From Zerene cesonia (lineage: Eukaryota; Arthropoda; Insecta; Lepidoptera; Pieridae): a stretch of 64,000 nucleotides of DNA. A program made the translations under genes and the position numbers. Of this stretch, positions 61,216 through 64,000 are shown in pieces (position 1 is the stretch's first letter; every line of letters starts with the position of its first letter). The notes beneath the pieces are model-generated. The model saw nothing but the letters and a program-made list of their open reading frames with translations. It ran no database searches and was not told the origin of the DNA. Where the stretch lies: the NCBI RefSeq assembly GCF_012273895.1, contig NC_052108.1:2356001-2420000 (forward strand). Direction: 5' to 3'.

Positions 61216-62045
61216 TATTATATATGATTTAAGAATATACATCGATTTGTGAATTTGAATAGATACACAGGCAGCTTGTTTAAGTAGCTTGCATGAGTAC
61301 GTAGTCAGTTAATCGTCCTTTTACGTCTTTAAAATACTGCTTTGTTGCTATTTATGTTAATGTACATGTTGATCGCCAGTACGTTTAATTGCATTTCCAA
61401 AAGGTGTCACAGAGTATAATTACAACAAAGTATACTTAAGGAAGTGTAGAGAAGTAAAAGTCTGATGCTATCAATAACCCTCTAAAAGTCGAACTTGTTA
61501 GAACGTTCAAAATTAGCTTCGAAATGAAGTGAGCAAATTTAAAGCTAGAAATCGAGGCGAGGTTCAATTTCAAAGCCCAGTCTAGAAATTAGTTGCAAAG
61601 CAAACGTTGACCCGCGTTCGAAACTCCGCTAAGGTTCCTGTTGGTTTATTTTTATGAAACAGCTCGAAGTTATCTCTTACAAGTCGGTATTTTATCAGTG
61701 ATATAAACGGACTTTTCATCGTGTTTTATTGTGATATGATTTAAGAGGATTGTAGAAGAAATCCATCGAAATAGGTACATTTATTTGTTCGGTTTTGAAT
61801 TCACTTTTTGGCTATTGTCTAACAGTGTGCATTGTTTTAGGCTATACGCTATTGCAGTAAAAAGTTCTAAAAGCTTTGCAGTTTTGGCTTTGCTGAATCA
61901 ATAAATCTGATTAATTTTCGTATGTAGATATGTATTAGAATATTATGATATAATTTCAATCATCTTCATTATCTTGGCAAATATTCATGTGAATATTATT
62001 ATATCTTATTATATCTTTGTTATAATCTTGTATTTTTTTGACCGA
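61216..62045. other. Gene-free stretch
   Basis: AT-rich, with a mixed-composition island at about 61540-61680 ('gaaatcgaggcgaggttcaa', 'gttgacccgcgttcgaaact'). No gene recognised. Confidence 0.3.
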
Positions 62046-62205
62046 CTCTTTGGAACAGTGGTGAGCGTAGTATCTTAATGTCGTGAGTTCGATTCCCGGT
62101 TGAGACAAACAAAAATATATATGTCTCGCGTATGTAAAGAAAACCAGGGAAACAGAATCATAGTGTATCTGACCCGTACCCCGTAAGGGGATACGGAAAT
62201 TCACG
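62046..62205 (+). mobile_element. tRNA-derived SINE-like element
   Basis: 'tggaacagtggtgagcgtag' resembles an A box region and 'gtgagttcgattcccggttg' a B box, 40 or so bases apart, followed by 'tgtctcgcgtatgtaaagaa' and 'ccgtaccccgtaaggggata'. The order fits a tRNA-derived SINE. No poly-A or target-site duplication was found. Confidence 0.5.
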
Positions 62206-63084
62206 TTTTATATGAGTATAAGATGGAAGTGTTTCTTTACAACCAAAACGAAGTTATGTTGTGACGATCCTTTTGTTATATCAAACAATATAATTTTATT
62301 GTAACCAAGAGAGTGATTTTATTGTTATATGATAATGGCATCAGCAAATAAAATTTTTGATGTTTTCGTCTTGAATAGTTTTATAGTTACTGTATAATGG
62401 CTAATGGACAATAAAATGTGAAGTATAACGAGTATTTTTATATAACGTAGTTATTTTACATTCAATATTTTTCAGACATCTTTTTTGAAGGGACTAGCAG
62501 ATGTATTTAATATATTTTAACTAAACATTTTATAATAACACAATATATTGTTTCATTTCGATTTCACGAACACCAAGATGTTACATTATACCTACTGTAA
62601 GTATTTACTTCTTATATTCTGATGCTCAATGTTAGATGCTTATAATTAACCTTCGAAAAATGTAAGCTATGAAAAATATTTAAAATTAGATTTTTCATAC
62701 ACACTCACTCGCGTAACACAGATAACAATTTGATTTCAAATAAACCCTAAAGTTGATTTTTTGTATTAATTGTTCAAACTTCAGTCTTCAATAGCCCAGC
62801 TTCCTTGACAGTTTAATCGGCTTCTGGGATCGGCACAAAATTTACAACTCTGACTTAATTCAAATTTTATAGACATCCCAGCCCTGAGTTTTATTGTTAC
62901 GATCGTCGATCATTTTTATTGGCTTATCTTTTATTTGGGATATTTATTAACTCGTCGCAGCAAAACATTAAAATCAAGTAGGTATTGTTACAATTCAGCA
63001 ATTTATATAGTAAATCAATAATACAGAAATAACAACAAGTTAAGTTATAAAAGAGCAGAGTTGTAAAGTTTTTGAAGCCATGTA
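62206..63084. other. Gene-free stretch
   Basis: AT-rich, nothing recognised. Confidence 0.3.
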
Positions 63085-63113
63085 TCCCGGGCGGAGCCGC
63101 GGCATATAGCTAG
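63085..63113 (+). mobile_element. Helitron 3' terminal remnant
   Basis: 'cccgggcggagccgcggcat' followed by 'atagCTAG': a GC hairpin plus CTAG end as in the autonomous element, with the body lost. Confidence 0.5.
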
Positions 63114-63667
63114 AATCTATTGAATAAATATAGGTACATCGTTCAGTTAAAAGGGTTCACTGAACTAAAATTGACAACACTTTTTCTTCTTGTTCAATGA
63201 CTGAAAACATTCGATGACAATAGCGACGCATTCATTAACGAAATTCGGTAAATTCTCTTGAACGTGCTTCCGACTCCGCCGCGATATAAAAAGGGGGAAA
63301 TATGCAATTCCACCACCCCTGCTAATTGTCTGCCTAGACTTTGATTTATGTGTGTGTTAAATTTTACCACGCTATCGTGGCTTGATTGAAAGTGGTTGAT
63401 TATTTTAAGATTAAATATTGTAGTTTTTAGAAGCAGTTGCTAGTGGCGTTACTATTGCAAATTAATGGAATAGAATAAAAACTTTTAGAAAAACGCTTTT
63501 TAAATTGATAAATTATATTTATCATTCTTCTACCATATCTCCATATACAACTTAAATAAACATAAAAACACTGAAAGTTTATAGCTCACAACACAATGTT
63601 TTCTACGCAAATTCCATGAAAATCCTCAAATTAAAACCTTCATCTGTATGCACTAATTAATTAAATT
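63114..63667. other. Flank upstream of the right-edge exon
   Basis: No coding evidence. 63210-63340 is less AT-rich, with 'gcttccgactccgccgcgat' followed by 'ataaaaaggggg', which could be a promoter with a TATA-like box (ATAAAA), about 350 bases before the candidate exon start. Confidence 0.25.
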
Positions 63668-63830
63668 ATGCAGAAAGATAGGAAATTGCAGTCTCAAATG
63701 AATCTAGTTTTCTTTTTAGTCAACGTAACGACCTCGGTAATAGTGGCGTTATTTATTTTTTACGTTGTGCGAGTCACGAACCAGCGCTTAAGCAACTTAG
63801 TAAGATTTTATGAGCTTGATAAAAGAATAG
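63668..63830 (+). CDS. Candidate first exon with a single membrane segment
   Basis: ATG at 63668 (in-frame TAA just upstream) opens 54 codons that end in AAAGAATAG before a strong donor gtacgt at 63831, phase 1. The peptide starts MQKDRKLQSQ, then a hydrophobic stretch MNLVFFLVNVTTSVIVALFI and FYVVRV, then a polar, amphipathic tail TNQRLSNLVRFYELDKRI. This is a signal-anchor or first transmembrane helix followed by what looks like a juxtamembrane helix. Family not recognised. Insect gustatory receptors have similar 'L..L.RFY.LD' segments, but that is weak. The coding frame is more balanced in composition than its surroundings. An internal exon (acceptor at 'ttgcag', 63691) is an alternative. 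The rest of the gene lies beyond the window. Confidence 0.4.
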
Positions 63831-64000
63831 GTACGTAATGATTCGATATTAATTGATTATTTCATGGGATAACTATGAGGTAACTAAAGAGTTTCAGGCA
63901 TAGCAGGTGGCACACATGTCGTAGACAAAACATATACATTTATATGATATGTTCTCTTCGCTTCGTTTACTTAAAGTATAAGATGAGATTTTTGGAATAT

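Noticed and set aside
1..64000. Integrated viral genes
   Set aside because: No capsid, polymerase or envelope-like frame was recognised. The only replication-type protein is the Helitron RepHel.

Overview
This is eukaryotic DNA, almost certainly from a moth or butterfly. It is AT-rich, its genes are split by short GT-AG introns, and it carries several repeats I recognise as typical of Lepidoptera: Helitron ends closing in CTAG-T, a retroposon with a (GAT)n tail, and a repeat reading 'cccactgctgggacacagg'. Ten runs of N interrupt it. Four are exactly 1000 long, so they are placeholder scaffold gaps. Three host genes were recognised from encoded protein, and one nearly complete autonomous Helitron lies among many small repeats.

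Layout. 1-7.2 kb: the last two coding exons of a sphingosine kinase on the + strand, with its catalytic N-terminal half off the left edge. 7.2-10.5 kb: an AT-rich stretch with at most a weak candidate gene end. 10.5-11.3 kb: a complete single-exon ANKRD54 orthologue on the - strand. 11.3-12.0 kb: a divergent promoter region. 12.0-21.85 kb: a complete 14-exon ARMC8 orthologue on the + strand, traced exon by exon with matching splice phases. Its introns hold a retroposon with target-site duplications, a snap-back element containing a tRNA-like sequence, decayed tandem copies of exon 7, a GTGC microsatellite and a 16-bp minisatellite. 21.85-52.9 kb: a gene desert, or one very long intron, of unique AT-rich DNA with scattered repeats. 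52.9 to about 58.4 kb: an autonomous Helitron on the - strand, open in every sequenced segment. 58.9-59.7 kb: a diverged tandem array with a unit of about 140 bp that runs into a 1000-N gap. 60.7-64 kb: more Helitron remnants, a SINE-like element, and at the right edge a candidate exon encoding one membrane segment.

The three host genes share no obvious pathway: lipid signalling kinase, ankyrin shuttling adaptor, and ubiquitin-ligase scaffold. ANKRD54 and ARMC8 are head to head and may share a promoter. I found no new multi-gene system. The most unusual structures are the exon-7 duplication array with a stop-bearing decoy splice acceptor, the alternation of GC-rich and AT-rich exons in ARMC8, the tRNA-containing snap-back element with a 49-bp relative in the same gene, and the uncharacterised 140-bp array.
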